From NCBI GenBank assembly GCA_900312665.1, contig ONZQ02000002.1, positions 1,470,560 through 1,534,559 on the forward strand: a stretch of DNA of 64,000 bases, written 5' to 3'. The translations under genes and the position numbers were made by a program. Position 1 is the first letter of the stretch, and each line of letters opens with the position of its first letter. This document shows positions 37,258 to 46,845 of the stretch, in pieces. The notes below the pieces were generated by a model that did not search any database, was not told where the DNA came from, and saw only the letters and a program-made list of their open reading frames with translations. Origin of the DNA: Cephalotrichum gorgonifer. Taxonomy: Eukaryota > Ascomycota > Sordariomycetes > Microascales > Microascaceae.

Positions 37258-39081
37258 ATGCGCTGCAACCTCGTTCTCTCGGCGCTGGCATGCGCCGGCC
37301 TCGTCGCCTCCGAGGATGTTCTCTACAGCTCGAGGCTCATGAAGCGTGGCATTGACGCCCAGGGAAACTTCAACATGTGTACGTCGCATTATTCTGTCTT
37401 CCCTTTTCTCTAATTCTCCCACGCAGGTTAGACTAATATCCTCATAGCCTTCTTCCACGTCAATGATGTACACGCCCACTTGGATGAGTTCTCCTCGTCG
37501 GGGACTGACTGCAAATCTCCCGAGAAGGGCTGCTACGGCGGCTACGCCCGTATCAAGCACACTATCGACGAGCTTCGACCTCAGTATGAGGACAGCCTGT
37601 GGCTCAACGCCGGAGATGAGTTCCAAGGAACCCTCTTCTACTCGTTCTACAAGGGCGAGAAGATCGCCGAGGTCCTCAACGAGCTTGAGTTCGACGCCAT
37701 GACCCTCGGGAATCACGAGTGGGACGGTGGCGATGAGGAACTCGGCCAGTTCCTCCTCAACCTAACCTTCCCCATTGTCTCCGCCAACATCATCTCCAGC
37801 TACGAGGGACTGAACAAGACCATCAAGCCCTACGTCATCTTCGAGAAGCAGCAGATCGCCCTCATTGGCTGCACCACGCCCACCACCGTCAGCATCTCCA
37901 ACGTTGGCGATGGCACCCAGATCCTGGACCCCATCGAGGAGGTGCAAAAGACCATCGACCACATCAAGTCGACCACCAACATCACGCGCATCGTGGCCCT
38001 CACCCACATCGGCTACGTCGAGGACCAGGAGCTTGCTGCGAAGACCACCGGTCTAAGCCTCATCATGGGCGGCCACAGCCACACGCTTCTGGGGGACATG
38101 AAGGGCGCCGAGGGGAAATACCCCACCATCGTCAAGAACAAGGATGGCGACGAGGTCTTCGTTGTCACGGCCTACCGCTGGGGCGAGTACGTCGGCTACA
38201 TCGACGTGACCTTCGACGACGATGGCAAGGTCCTCGCGTACCACGGCGCCCCGATCCACCTGGTTAACACCACCGCGGTCGATGAGGAGCTGCAGGCCAA
38301 GATCGACGAGTGGCGTGGTCCGTTCGAGGCGTTCGCTGCCGAGGTCGTTGGCGAGACCAAGGACGTTCTAGACCAGGAGACGTGCCAGAAGCAGGAGTGC
38401 ACCCTCGGAAACGCCATGTCGGACGCCATGCTCGATTTCAGACTAAAGAATGCCAAGGACGACAAGCCCGACTTCGCGCTCGTCAACGCTGGCGGGATCC
38501 GCGCCACCATCGACGCGGGCGAGATCACCCGCGGAGAGGTTCTCACGTCCTTCCCCTTCGGGAACACCATTGTTCAGCTGGAGTACAGCGGCGAGGATCT
38601 CTGGAAGATCCTCGAGGGCGCCGTCTCCAAGGTAAACCAGTTCAACAACAAGCCCATCACCACGTGGTTCCAGGTCAGCAAGAACATCAAGATCGAATAC
38701 AACCCCAACAACGAGGTCGGTTCCAAGCTGGTGAAGGTCACGATCGGGGGTGAGCCGCTCGATAAGAAGGCCAAGTACCGCTTCGTGACGCTGGACTTCC
38801 TCGCCGGGGGTGGAGACAACATCCTTATCGAGGTTCCGGACTACGTGTCGCTCGACACGCAGGATGAGGTGCTGATCTGGTACCTTCAGGAGAACTCGCC
38901 GATTTCGGCGTCGGTGGAGGGAAGGATTGCTATCGTCGACGGGACTGCGGAGGAGGATGCGGGTGAGGGTGAGAGTGAGGGTGAGGGTAAGGGGGACAAC
39001 GGCAACTCTGCTGTTGCAAAGGCTGTGTCGTCCTGGGGCGCCGCGCTTGCCATTGCGGCTGCGCTTGCCTTCCATCTTTAG
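37258..39081 (+). CDS. secreted, probably GPI-anchored 5'-nucleotidase (UshA/CD73 family)
   Basis: Two exons, 37258-37378 and 37448-39081, 584 residues. It dephosphorylates nucleotides outside the cell. The signal peptide is about residues 1-18. Splicing creates FFHVNDVHAHLDEF, giving metal ligands Asp47 and His49. Next come AGDEFQGT (Asp97), GNHEWDGG (Asn129-His130), ALTHIGYVED, and GGHSHTLL, completing the two-metal centre. The C-terminal substrate domain is seen in NAGGIRATID, GEVLTSFPFGNTIV and FLAGGGDN. A Glu/Gly-rich linker and a hydrophobic tail (SSWGAALAIAAALAFHL) fit a GPI signal. Full length for the family, no missing residues. Confidence 0.92.
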
Positions 39082-40543
39082 TGGCCTGTGATGGCCGAAG
39101 TTGGTGGGTAGATTAGTTATAATATACGCCTAGATAAGTTCTTAGTACGCCCTCTCATGACTCACCTTTCTCGAATTCGAGTTATTCTCTCGTTGCTTGT
39201 GTTGTTTGGCTGGATTCGGCCTATATTCGAGGCGGGTACTATCTTGAAAGTCTCGTGGTGAAATGGAAAGCAAGTGAAGATGAAAGCATATCCCTTTACA
39301 TCCCACTCTGTGGCCCCTTTCTTGATGGGATTCAAAGGGGAAGGTTTTATCTTCAGTGCCCCTGAGCAGGGCCTAATACATAACAGAGCTCTCTCTTCGC
39401 TCACACTTTAGACATTGCACCCGTGGCCCATTAACCCATCCATGTGCAGTTCAGATGAGATTTGTTTTAGTTGCTGTTTGGGGGTGGGGTGAGGATGGGG
39501 AATGGGAGGACCTCACACCTCATTCTCAGTTTCATTGAAAGGCTTGTTGTTCTGTCCCTTTTAGCTCCCACCTACAAGCAATGGGTGCGGAGGAGGAATT
39601 CTTTATAAGCCCAAGTCCACCATACTCAAAGGGATTTCAAAGATGTTGATATTTGGTATTTGTCTGCCCACACACATAATCTATGACCACCGTTCACCTA
39701 CCCTGGTTCCACCACTGGCCCGTGAGGCACCGCCATATCCCCACCCTTGTTAACCTACCTCACACCTCGCAATAGCCTCACCAACCTCCAGCCAACGACT
39801 AATGCATGTACATACGACTAACCCATCTCACACCAGACCCAAGAAAACCTGGCTGGCCAACACAACTATGGAGGAAGGAGCCCATTTTTATCCTCCCTCC
39901 AGCTGCTCTTACCTCCCTTTTATTTTTACTCCTCCTTCTTTTTTTCCTCAAGTCGCGAGCCCACGCAGCCATGAAAGGAACCCCTCATCGCATCAAGACT
40001 CGTTTCTTCTCCCCTGCAAGTCCAGCACTACAGAATACTCGCCCTCAAGTATTTTATCCTCCTCCCCGAATCCAGCCGCGGGAACTATCCTCACGTCGGG
40101 CTGTGTTTCCCTCCAGTCTTTCAAAGGCAAGACAAGGCTCTCAAAGCAGCTCCAACTTCGACTTTTCTCTTCCACATCGAGATCCTGGACTTTGGAAACG
40201 ATTACTCCGTATCCCTTGAGCTTTTGGGACAATAATTTCAGTCTTGATTCAAGTTACTGGCATAGTCCGTCAGTTATTCATTCCCGTATTTTGACAAGGT
40301 GAGATGGCACTGCTCCCGTCTCCTCGAAAACAAGAAACAAGTATCTTGGCTAACTTCTCGAGCTCCCTTCCAGGCAGGAATCAGAATACCATCAAATCAT
40401 CAGAGGGACTCCCAATGCAAACATGTTGCCTGGGAAATATAAAACCTTCTGTCTGTCTCCCATCTTCACCTCCCCTCTCCCCTCTCTCTTTACCCCCCTT
40501 TTGTTCTTTTTCCTCTGGCCCGTGCTCAACTAACCATCTCCAG
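39082..40543. other. region 5' of the small membrane protein, with unresolved exons
   Basis: About 1.46 kb. Good splice signals occur (GTGAGA donor near 40298, GCTAAC plus CCAG ending at 40374, CTAAC plus CCAG ending at 40543), so 5' exons of the following gene probably lie here. I could not find a chain of exons that keeps one frame. An ATG frame from 39971 (MKGTPHRIKTRFFSP) is open for about 80 codons but joins nothing. Confidence 0.4.
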
Positions 40544-41043
40544 TTCTCGCCTTCTCCGTCATGCTCCTAGTTGGAATGGTGCCGGTGACGACTGGCATTT
40601 ACAATCTGGCCACGGCTTCGGACCTGGCCTCCTTCGCGTTTGGAATATACGATGTGATGCTTGCCACAGCTCACTACGCCCTCAGTTGGCTCGTCCTGGT
40701 CGTGGACTGGGACCTCCTTCCCCCGGACTCTCCCACTCGCGCCCGTCTGATCCGAATCGACAGCGCCATCTACGGTCTCTTGTCCCGACTCAGCCTGTGC
40801 CCGAGGGACGATCAGGTCGAGCGGCGGGATATCGAGGGTGGGATCTGGGGCATCGAGGGAATGAAAGGCCGCAGCGCTGGGGTTCCCGGCGTGGGCGGGA
40901 TCCAGAGGGTTGGGCAGCCGTACCTGCTTCGCCGGCCCGTGAACAGCGCTACGGATTTGTCGTCCCAGAGGGATAGCTTCACGGTGGATACTTCGCGTGT
41001 GAGCCCGGCCCGACCTCTGCCGTGCTGCGATCTCCATGCCTGA
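40544..41043 (+). CDS. small membrane protein, 3' exon only (5' end unresolved)
   Basis: Not recognised. An exon appears to begin after a CTAAC branch site and CAG acceptor at 40541-40543, giving LAFSVMLLVGMVPVTTGIYN and on to a stop at 41043, about 166 residues. Codon use is coding-like. Two hydrophobic segments are visible (about the first 20 residues and SFAFGIYDVMLATAHYALSWLVLVV), separated by short polar stretches, then a Gly/Arg-rich soluble tail. This looks like the second half of a four-helix membrane protein. If the upstream exons do not exist, translation could begin at the ATG at 40561 (160 residues). Confidence 0.45.
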
Positions 41044-41515
41044 GGTATCAGGAGTCGGTAGGGTGGGTCATGGTGAAGCGGAGTAGGTGGTGATGGTGGC
41101 TTAATTTCCTGGGGCTAGACTGCGCTGGATCGAAGTGTAGTTGAAGTGGGTAAAAGTTTACATGTTTCCCTTTATCTTCCCGCGTTCATTTGGTGGATAT
41201 CGAGCTAGGAAGGGTTTTTTTTTGTTTTGGGCGGGGGAAAGGGGGGACAATGAGTGGAAGTGGAAAAGATTAAGCGCAAGTTTCGTTGAGAGGGCAGAGA
41301 CAGGGAGAGGAAAAGTACATCTTACGACACGATGAACGCGAATACCTTATTCTCTACGTCCCGTTCGTGACACGCCCGTCCCGCCACATGCGTAGAGCTT
41401 CCCCGGTCCAACCACATACGTAGAGCCATGGAGCAAGTTCCCTCGGGAGTGTACATGTACTATAACCCCCGCGATCAGAATTAGCTCCGTCCCAAACCCC
41501 ATCAACCCAATACTC
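41044..41515. other. intergenic region between convergent genes
   Basis: 472 bp. It contains a purine/T-rich low-complexity patch (T10 near 41215-41224, then GGGGG-AAA-GGGGGG). No gene seen. Confidence 0.5.
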
Positions 41516-42559
41516 TCAAAGCTCCTTGAACACATTCAAGCTCGGCAGTCCCTTCCCAGGCCACTCGAACATCGTATTCCTCTCACACGACGAGCCCAGC
41601 CCTGCGTTATCCACCCAAGCAGGCTCCCAGTAAAAGATACCCGCACCGCCAGCCCCCTCCGTAGCCGAGGCCACCTTCCTCAAAAAGTCTGCCTGCCCCT
41701 GCCACGAGAATGGGATGTCCCGGAGGTCGGCCGGGAAGGCATATGCCGGGCGCGAGCACTGTACAGGCCAGTTAACCTCCGCCACCACGACCTCCTTCCC
41801 CCACCTTCTCGCCATGTTCTGCAGGGATGTCCTTAGGCTCGCGAGCGTGGCGCCGGAGTTGTAGAACGGGTAGTACGACACCCCCATCTGGTCAAAGTCC
41901 CCCAGCTCGAAGCCGCCGGCCGCCAGGACGCTCTCGTACCACCACTCCTGCAGCCCCCAGTCCCACCCGTTGTCTATGTGCACCATGATCTTGGGCCGAT
42001 TCCCCAACGAGCTCTCCCTCACGCCGCGGCTGGCGACCCTCAGCAGCCTCGCAACGTTGCCGAATTTGTTGCCGTCCGTGGACCCCACGGGCCATAGCAT
42101 CCCCGTCCTGATCTCGTTCCCGATCGAGATGATGGCCGGCACGATCCCGGCCTGGGCAAAGGCGTTGCACACGGACAGGGTATACTCGTATAGCTTCCTC
42201 TCTAGCGCCCCGATCTCCTGGGGCCACCCGGCGGGCGCATGCTGCTTCCCCGGATCCGCCCAGTTGTCGCTGTAGTGGAAGTCGAGGTACACCTTCAGCC
42301 CCGCAGCGTTGGCGCGTCGGGCCAGTTGGAGGTTATACTCGAGGTTGTAGTTGCCGTCGGCCGGATTGACCCATATTCGCTGACGGACGGTGTCGACGCC
42401 CGACGCGACGAGGATTTTCTCGAGGGGGAGGGTGGTGCCCGAGGGGTCCTGGTAGGATATTCCCGCTCGTTCTTCGATGAGGAGGGAGGACCAGTCCACC
42501 CCCACATGCCGGAGGGCTGCGCTGGCTAAGCCGGCGAAGAGGAGGTATAGGAGTTTCAT
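41516..42559 (-). CDS. secreted GH53 arabinogalactan endo-beta-1,4-galactanase
   Basis: Single exon, 347 residues. It cleaves beta-1,4-galactan side chains of pectin (type I arabinogalactan). The signal peptide is about residues 1-15 (MKLLYLLFAGLASA). The GH53 signature is clear: LRHVGVDWSSLL, VRQRIWVNPADG, LKVYLDFHYSDNWADPGKQ, PAGWPQE, acid/base Glu149 in ISIGNEIRTGMLWP, nucleophile Glu261 in VVVAEVNWPVQC, and GIFYWEPAW near the end. Length matches the family. I chose the ATG at 42559. The frame extends upstream only through a TTG codon. Part of a local group of extracellular sugar-active enzymes. Confidence 0.95.
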   Translation of the reverse strand: MKLLYLLFAGLASAALRHVGVDWSSLLIEERAGISYQDPSGTTLPLEKILVASGVDTVRQRIWVNPADGNYNLEYNLQLARRANAAGLKVYLDFHYSDNWADPGKQHAPAGWPQEIGALERKLYEYTLSVCNAFAQAGIVPAIISIGNEIRTGMLWPVGSTDGNKFGNVARLLRVASRGVRESSLGNRPKIMVHIDNGWDWGLQEWWYESVLAAGGFELGDFDQMGVSYYPFYNSGATLASLRTSLQNMARRWGKEVVVAEVNWPVQCSRPAYAFPADLRDIPFSWQGQADFLRKVASATEGAGGAGIFYWEPAWVDNAGLGSSCERNTMFEWPGKGLPSLNVFKEL

Positions 42560-44551
42560 TTGCTCCTTCTTTAGTCTGTGACGCAAGAATCGTTCGTCTA
42601 GCCGATCTATGATACTCCGACTGCGGGTGAGGCCGACCTATATGTTCGATTATCGCAAATAATAAGTTTTGCAGTTCACCTTGCATTGCCCCATGTTGGC
42701 ATTGGCCACGTACTTGTACTGGTGCGCATCACGGGGTTCATGAGAGAACGGGGTGCCCATTGCTGGAGAGATATTACCCCGGGAACCGGCAATTAATGGC
42801 ATACAAAGAGCTTGGGGGGATGATCTCCCGTCTGCCGAGTATCCACACCATCACTATCTCGGCTCCGCTTATATTAGCTCTTCTATACTCCGTGTGGCAC
42901 TTACACTACATTTAATTGCGTACGGTACTTAATTATATAATACACTTGATCAGTTCAAAATCCATCAATGGCTGTCCTCAAAGTTACCCATTTGCTGCTC
43001 ACGACTCTCACCGCAGCTAAGCAGCCCGAATGAGACAAAGTACCTGTCCAGTCATATATACATGCCCATCTGTTAGGAGAGACAACTGGGCCGATGGGTA
43101 CAAGGCATCTCGTACAGCGCTCCTAGACAAGTAGGTCCTGATATATCCCAACAGGTCAACACCATCAATGGCACGACAGCCCGTGCCGCCGTGGTAGAGG
43201 CGCTGGCTGGCAGAAAAGCGAATTCAAGAACCGGGATTGACTCATCAGCATCGGTAAACGTCGAGTACCGCGAGGGTAGTGACGGTGAGTACCTCTAAGA
43301 CGGGTCCGTTGATGGCGGTAAAAATGGATTCAAGGGTTTCCAATGATTATATTCTCACTTTCATGAACTAAGAAGCTGAATATTTCTGTAGTGGACCTCT
43401 TCCTGACGCCTGACTCGTGGTGACCCACTCGTTCCTAGGGGCAATGATTCTTGAAACCGCTCCTCCGCGGATGTGACCTTGCCATACACTTCCGGCCTGC
43501 CAGTCTCGGACGCGGAATATCTGTGCCCTATAGGGGGACACGAAAACGGGGAGTTGGAGCAACCGCACTCCCTAGAAAGAACTAGCGTAAACTAACCGTT
43601 TACTATTGCTAGGATTAAGTCGAGTCCAAACCACACTATTCGGTAACTCACTGGTAACTTGTTAAATTAGTCCACAACCAACTCATCCAAACAGGTCACG
43701 CAAGTGGAACGAGACAACCAGCGTGTTACACAAACCCTATTCCGTCCCTAGAACTTAATGTTCTCTTACTTCATAGGCTCGGGTGCCAGAATGCCCCCTA
43801 TAAATCAGTCTTGACATAGCACGGCGAAGAAGGGAGCTAGGGTTGAATGACGAATATACTCTGGCATGGCCTTTGCTAATGGCTAAACAGTACACACAGC
43901 CAATACATATCCCAATTCACCTTGTCTAGAACATACTGGCCATTTCAAAGATCATCCTACTCACCCCGAGTAGTCCTGGGCTGACATTTAGGTTTAAAGG
44001 TCAGTGTAGATGGCCAAGGGATGTGCAAAATGAGGTTCTTCAATGAACCTTGCCATGGCCAGCATAACCCCGAGTGAGTATATAAAGGATGGGAACATGC
44101 CTTTGAGAGGGTAGGGGGGGCAAGCATGGACAAGGGAAGGACATATACTAGTTGGCACATTATAATCACTCAAATAAAGCTGTGCTTGTGCTAACACACT
44201 ATGCCACTTTTAGACATAGACAAGCGTGTACTCATTAATAAATACAGGGGCCTGCAACCAGCTTAAAGTGAGAGCAAGAGAGCTTCGTAAGTGGAATATT
44301 AACCCCTCAAAATCTTCAGGAAACGAGCAAGCGCAATGAAAGTTCTGGCAGGCATATGGAACACAACCTCAAAGCAAGTCAGCTTACCCCTCGCCCATCC
44401 ACTCTTGCTTCCCCATGCGCGCATTGACACTCCGTCCCAGGCCACATCCTCATGAAGACCTAAGCCTCATGCGCCATCTCTCCAGCCTCCCGCTTCAAGG
44501 CCCTGCCCTTCTTCTTCTAGATCGTCCATCTCTAGCCCTTCGTCCTCTTCG
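42560..44551. other. 2.0 kb, mostly AT-richer anonymous DNA
   Basis: Upstream region of the galactanase and downstream of the SprT-like gene. GTACTTGTAC lies at 42710-42719. A possible small secreted-protein relic lies at 42968-43423. From about 43450 to 44450 the DNA is AT-richer with no coding signals. Confidence 0.5.
42968..43423 (+). pseudogene. possible relic of a small secreted-protein gene
   Basis: A TATATAA at 42934-42940 precedes an ATG (42968) reading MAVLKVTHLLLTTLTAA, like a signal peptide, but it stops after 21 codons. Downstream, 43155-43284 is an open block bounded by a CAG acceptor (with CTGAT branch) and a GTGAGT donor. It joins in frame across a 107-nt intron to 43392-43423, giving REGSD-VDLFLTPDSW and a stop. 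No donor joins the first part to the second in frame. Either a degraded gene, a misread first exon, or chance. Confidence 0.22.
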
Positions 44552-45568
44552 CTAACCCCAGCGAAATGCCCGAGCCTCCCGCGCCAGTTCATCGGCCTCC
44601 CTCCTCAAGCCTGTCTCCGCCCTCCTCTGCACTACCCTCGGTGGCCTCCTCGTAAACCCATGCTCGCCCTCCGTGCCCTCTCTTCTATCATCGACAAGAC
44701 GCATCCAGTCCTCCATCTCCGTGAGAGCCTCCCAGTGCTCGTCCTCCCTCTCCTGCGCCACGATATCCACGCAGTACTCGTCCACGCGGTGGTCAGAAAA
44801 TCTCCTCAGCCTGTGATCCCACCCGCGTATCTGCTCGACAATCTTCGCCATGAGCACCTGCCAGCAGTATCCCTTCCCCGTAATCCCAACGGTGGACGGG
44901 ATCTTCCGGAAGCACCTGCCCGTCCCGTCTCCGCTACAGACACACCCGAACGTGTCCAGGTACGCCTTAGCCATGGCGCGTATCAACCCCGCGAACCCCC
45001 CAAATTTCTCAAAGAGAAAGCCCGGCTGCGACTTCAGCATGCGGGTGCTGATCATGATCATGCACCTCCTGGGGTCCCACCTCTCGATGTAGAAGCGCTT
45101 GCCCTGCGCCTGATGCGCCTCGTCCGCCTGGCCCAACTGGACTACCGGCCGCCGGCCGGCGCCCTCCAGTCCGGCCAGGCGTCCCGTCGTCAGGGTCCCC
45201 AGGAAGAAGTAGGTGTCCACACACCGCGCGAACTTGATGAGGTTGTATATAGTATGGCTCTTGTGCGGCAGCTCGTCTACACTGCGGAGCATCGCGCGTA
45301 TCATCAGCCTCTTGGCGAGGAGCTGTTCCGGGGAGAGGCTGTTGTGGTCCGTGAAGGACCTGATGGAGAGGTCGACGAGAGAGTGTACCGCGTAGGCCTG
45401 ACTGTGGAGGTGGAGGACTGGGAACTCGCGCACGGGGTCGGAGCCGGGGGGTACATCTCGGTCAGGAAGGGGGAGGTGGACCTGGGGCTCGCCGTTTTCG
45501 TCCGTAGGGTCTGGCGCGAGATTACGTACGTATCGGAGGCGGCTACGTATATTGGCATACCTGGGCAT
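44552..45568 (-). CDS. SprT-like family protein without zinc-ligand residues
   Basis: Single exon, 338 residues, ATG start. The central part follows the order of SprT/Spartan-type metalloprotease domains: a helix with VDTYFFLGTLTTG (117-129, compare the family pattern F...YF.G.L), a strand MIMISTRMLKS, a helix LIRAMAKAYLDTFGC (195-209), a Cys-containing insert (CVCSGDGTGRC) and VGITGKGYCWQVLMAKIVEQI (227-247). In active members the helix reads HEMxHA and the later motif reads GHG. Here the three His and the Glu are Arg, Ala, Lys and Lys. The assignment rests on this pattern, not on a search. The C-terminal third is charged and Arg/Glu-rich, probably helical. An inactive protein-binding role is my inference. 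Confidence 0.5.
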   Translation of the reverse strand: MPRYANIRSRLRYVRNLAPDPTDENGEPQVHLPLPDRDVPPGSDPVREFPVLHLHSQAYAVHSLVDLSIRSFTDHNSLSPEQLLAKRLMIRAMLRSVDELPHKSHTIYNLIKFARCVDTYFFLGTLTTGRLAGLEGAGRRPVVQLGQADEAHQAQGKRFYIERWDPRRCMIMISTRMLKSQPGFLFEKFGGFAGLIRAMAKAYLDTFGCVCSGDGTGRCFRKIPSTVGITGKGYCWQVLMAKIVEQIRGWDHRLRRFSDHRVDEYCVDIVAQEREDEHWEALTEMEDWMRLVDDRREGTEGEHGFTRRPPRVVQRRAETGLRREADELAREARAFRWG

Positions 45569-46068
45569 CTTGGCTGTTAAGTATTTTATGGTCTATTCCA
45601 GATTGTTCTGTACTTTGAAACGCTTGTCTCCAGGAGGATAGAAGGGGGTTGGATGCTCTCTCCGCTTTTGCCATCTGGACCTGCTGCTCCGCGTCGGCTT
45701 CATGCCTTGCTATATACGATGATTCTGGCTAATTCAGCAGCAGGACAAGAAAGCGGCATTGTATTCCGGAATAAAAGAGACCTTCCCTTAGTTTTCGTGA
45801 ACAGTGCCAAAACCTTCTGCCCTACAACCGAGCGGGCGATAATGGAGACAAAGAGATGTATAACAGTCTAGTTCCCAAAGCCCTGAAAATGAATAGACGC
45901 ACTCAAAGGGGTAGGGAACAATACTGAACAATGGCTTGAAATCCCGGAGTCCTGTGCCGGGCTCTGACAAAATTTTCTAGCTTTAGACGAATTTACCAAA
46001 CAAAACCTTCTTCATCCACGTTTATCGACGTACCCATTTCGGCATGGCATCGTAAGCCAACAGAACGA
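45569..46068. other. intergenic region
   Basis: 500 bp between two minus-strand genes. Promoter of the SprT-like gene and 3' end of the SDR gene. Nothing else seen. Confidence 0.5.
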
Positions 46069-46845
46069 CTAATAGTACCCCTCAAAGCAATCCTCCTTCT
46101 TCTCCACTACCTTCGCAACCGCATCAGAAGGGCTCAGCGCCCCATCCCCATCCCCGAGGACGTCAAACGCCAGGCCGATGGTCCCCTTGTTCTTCAAGCT
46201 CGCCAGTATGACGCTGGCCACATCCTCCCTAGTAATCGACCCGTTAAGCCCGACCTTCCCAGCCCTCACCATCCCCTCGGCGGGCGCGTCGCTCAGATAC
46301 CCGGGCCTCACGATGGTATACTCCAGCCCTCTCTCCTTGTTCCCCTTCACCAGCTCCTTATCAGCATCCAGCTTCGCCTTGTAATACGCCGTCAGCGCCT
46401 TCCACGCCTTCTCGCTCAGCCCCACATCCTCCTCCGTGTACCAGCTCGGCACCGGCCTCCCCTCCCTATCCCGCACGTCGATGGCGCTGACCAGGACGAA
46501 CCTCTTCGGCTTCCCGGTCTTGGCGGCCGCGAAGGCGTCCATGGCCTTCACGGCGCCCTCGAAGTCCACCGTCACCGTGCGCTCGGGGGGGCCCTTGCCC
46601 CCGGCACCGGCGGCCCAGACGACGGCGTCGGGGGAGGCCTGTTCGATGGTGGCTGTGAGCTGGGCACGAGTATTATCCTCGATGGAGGCGACGATGGGGG
46701 AGGCGCCGAGGGCCCGGAGGGACGCGCACTGGGATTCCGAGCGGATGATGCTATGGACAGTGGCGCCAGGTTCGGCCGCGAGGAGCTTGGTGGTTAGGTA
46801 GCGGGCGACCTTGCCATTGCCGCCGAAGATGAGGGTGGAGGACAT
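46069..46845 (-). CDS. atypical short-chain dehydrogenase (NAD(P)-binding, SDR_a5-like)
   Basis: Single exon, 258 residues. The N-terminus has the Rossmann turn FGGNGKVAR (about 7-15) after a beta strand, then IIRSESQ (the position that selects NADP through a basic residue), AVVWAAGAGGKG and FVLVSAIDVRDREG. YYKAKLDADKEL contains the YxxxK pair, and the ITREDVASVILASL segment is typical of NmrA/YwnB-like atypical SDRs. Such proteins act as NAD(P)-dependent epimerases/reductases or redox sensors. No substrate can be assigned. No signal peptide, so cytosolic. Confidence 0.85.
   Translation of the reverse strand: MSSTLIFGGNGKVARYLTTKLLAAEPGATVHSIIRSESQCASLRALGASPIVASIEDNTRAQLTATIEQASPDAVVWAAGAGGKGPPERTVTVDFEGAVKAMDAFAAAKTGKPKRFVLVSAIDVRDREGRPVPSWYTEEDVGLSEKAWKALTAYYKAKLDADKELVKGNKERGLEYTIVRPGYLSDAPAEGMVRAGKVGLNGSITREDVASVILASLKNKGTIGLAFDVLGDGDGALSPSDAVAKVVEKKEDCFEGYY

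Noticed and set aside
44660..45580. 306-codon plus-strand frame
   Set aside because: Antisense of the SprT-like gene. The minus strand has the ATG start and the recognisable helix/strand order.
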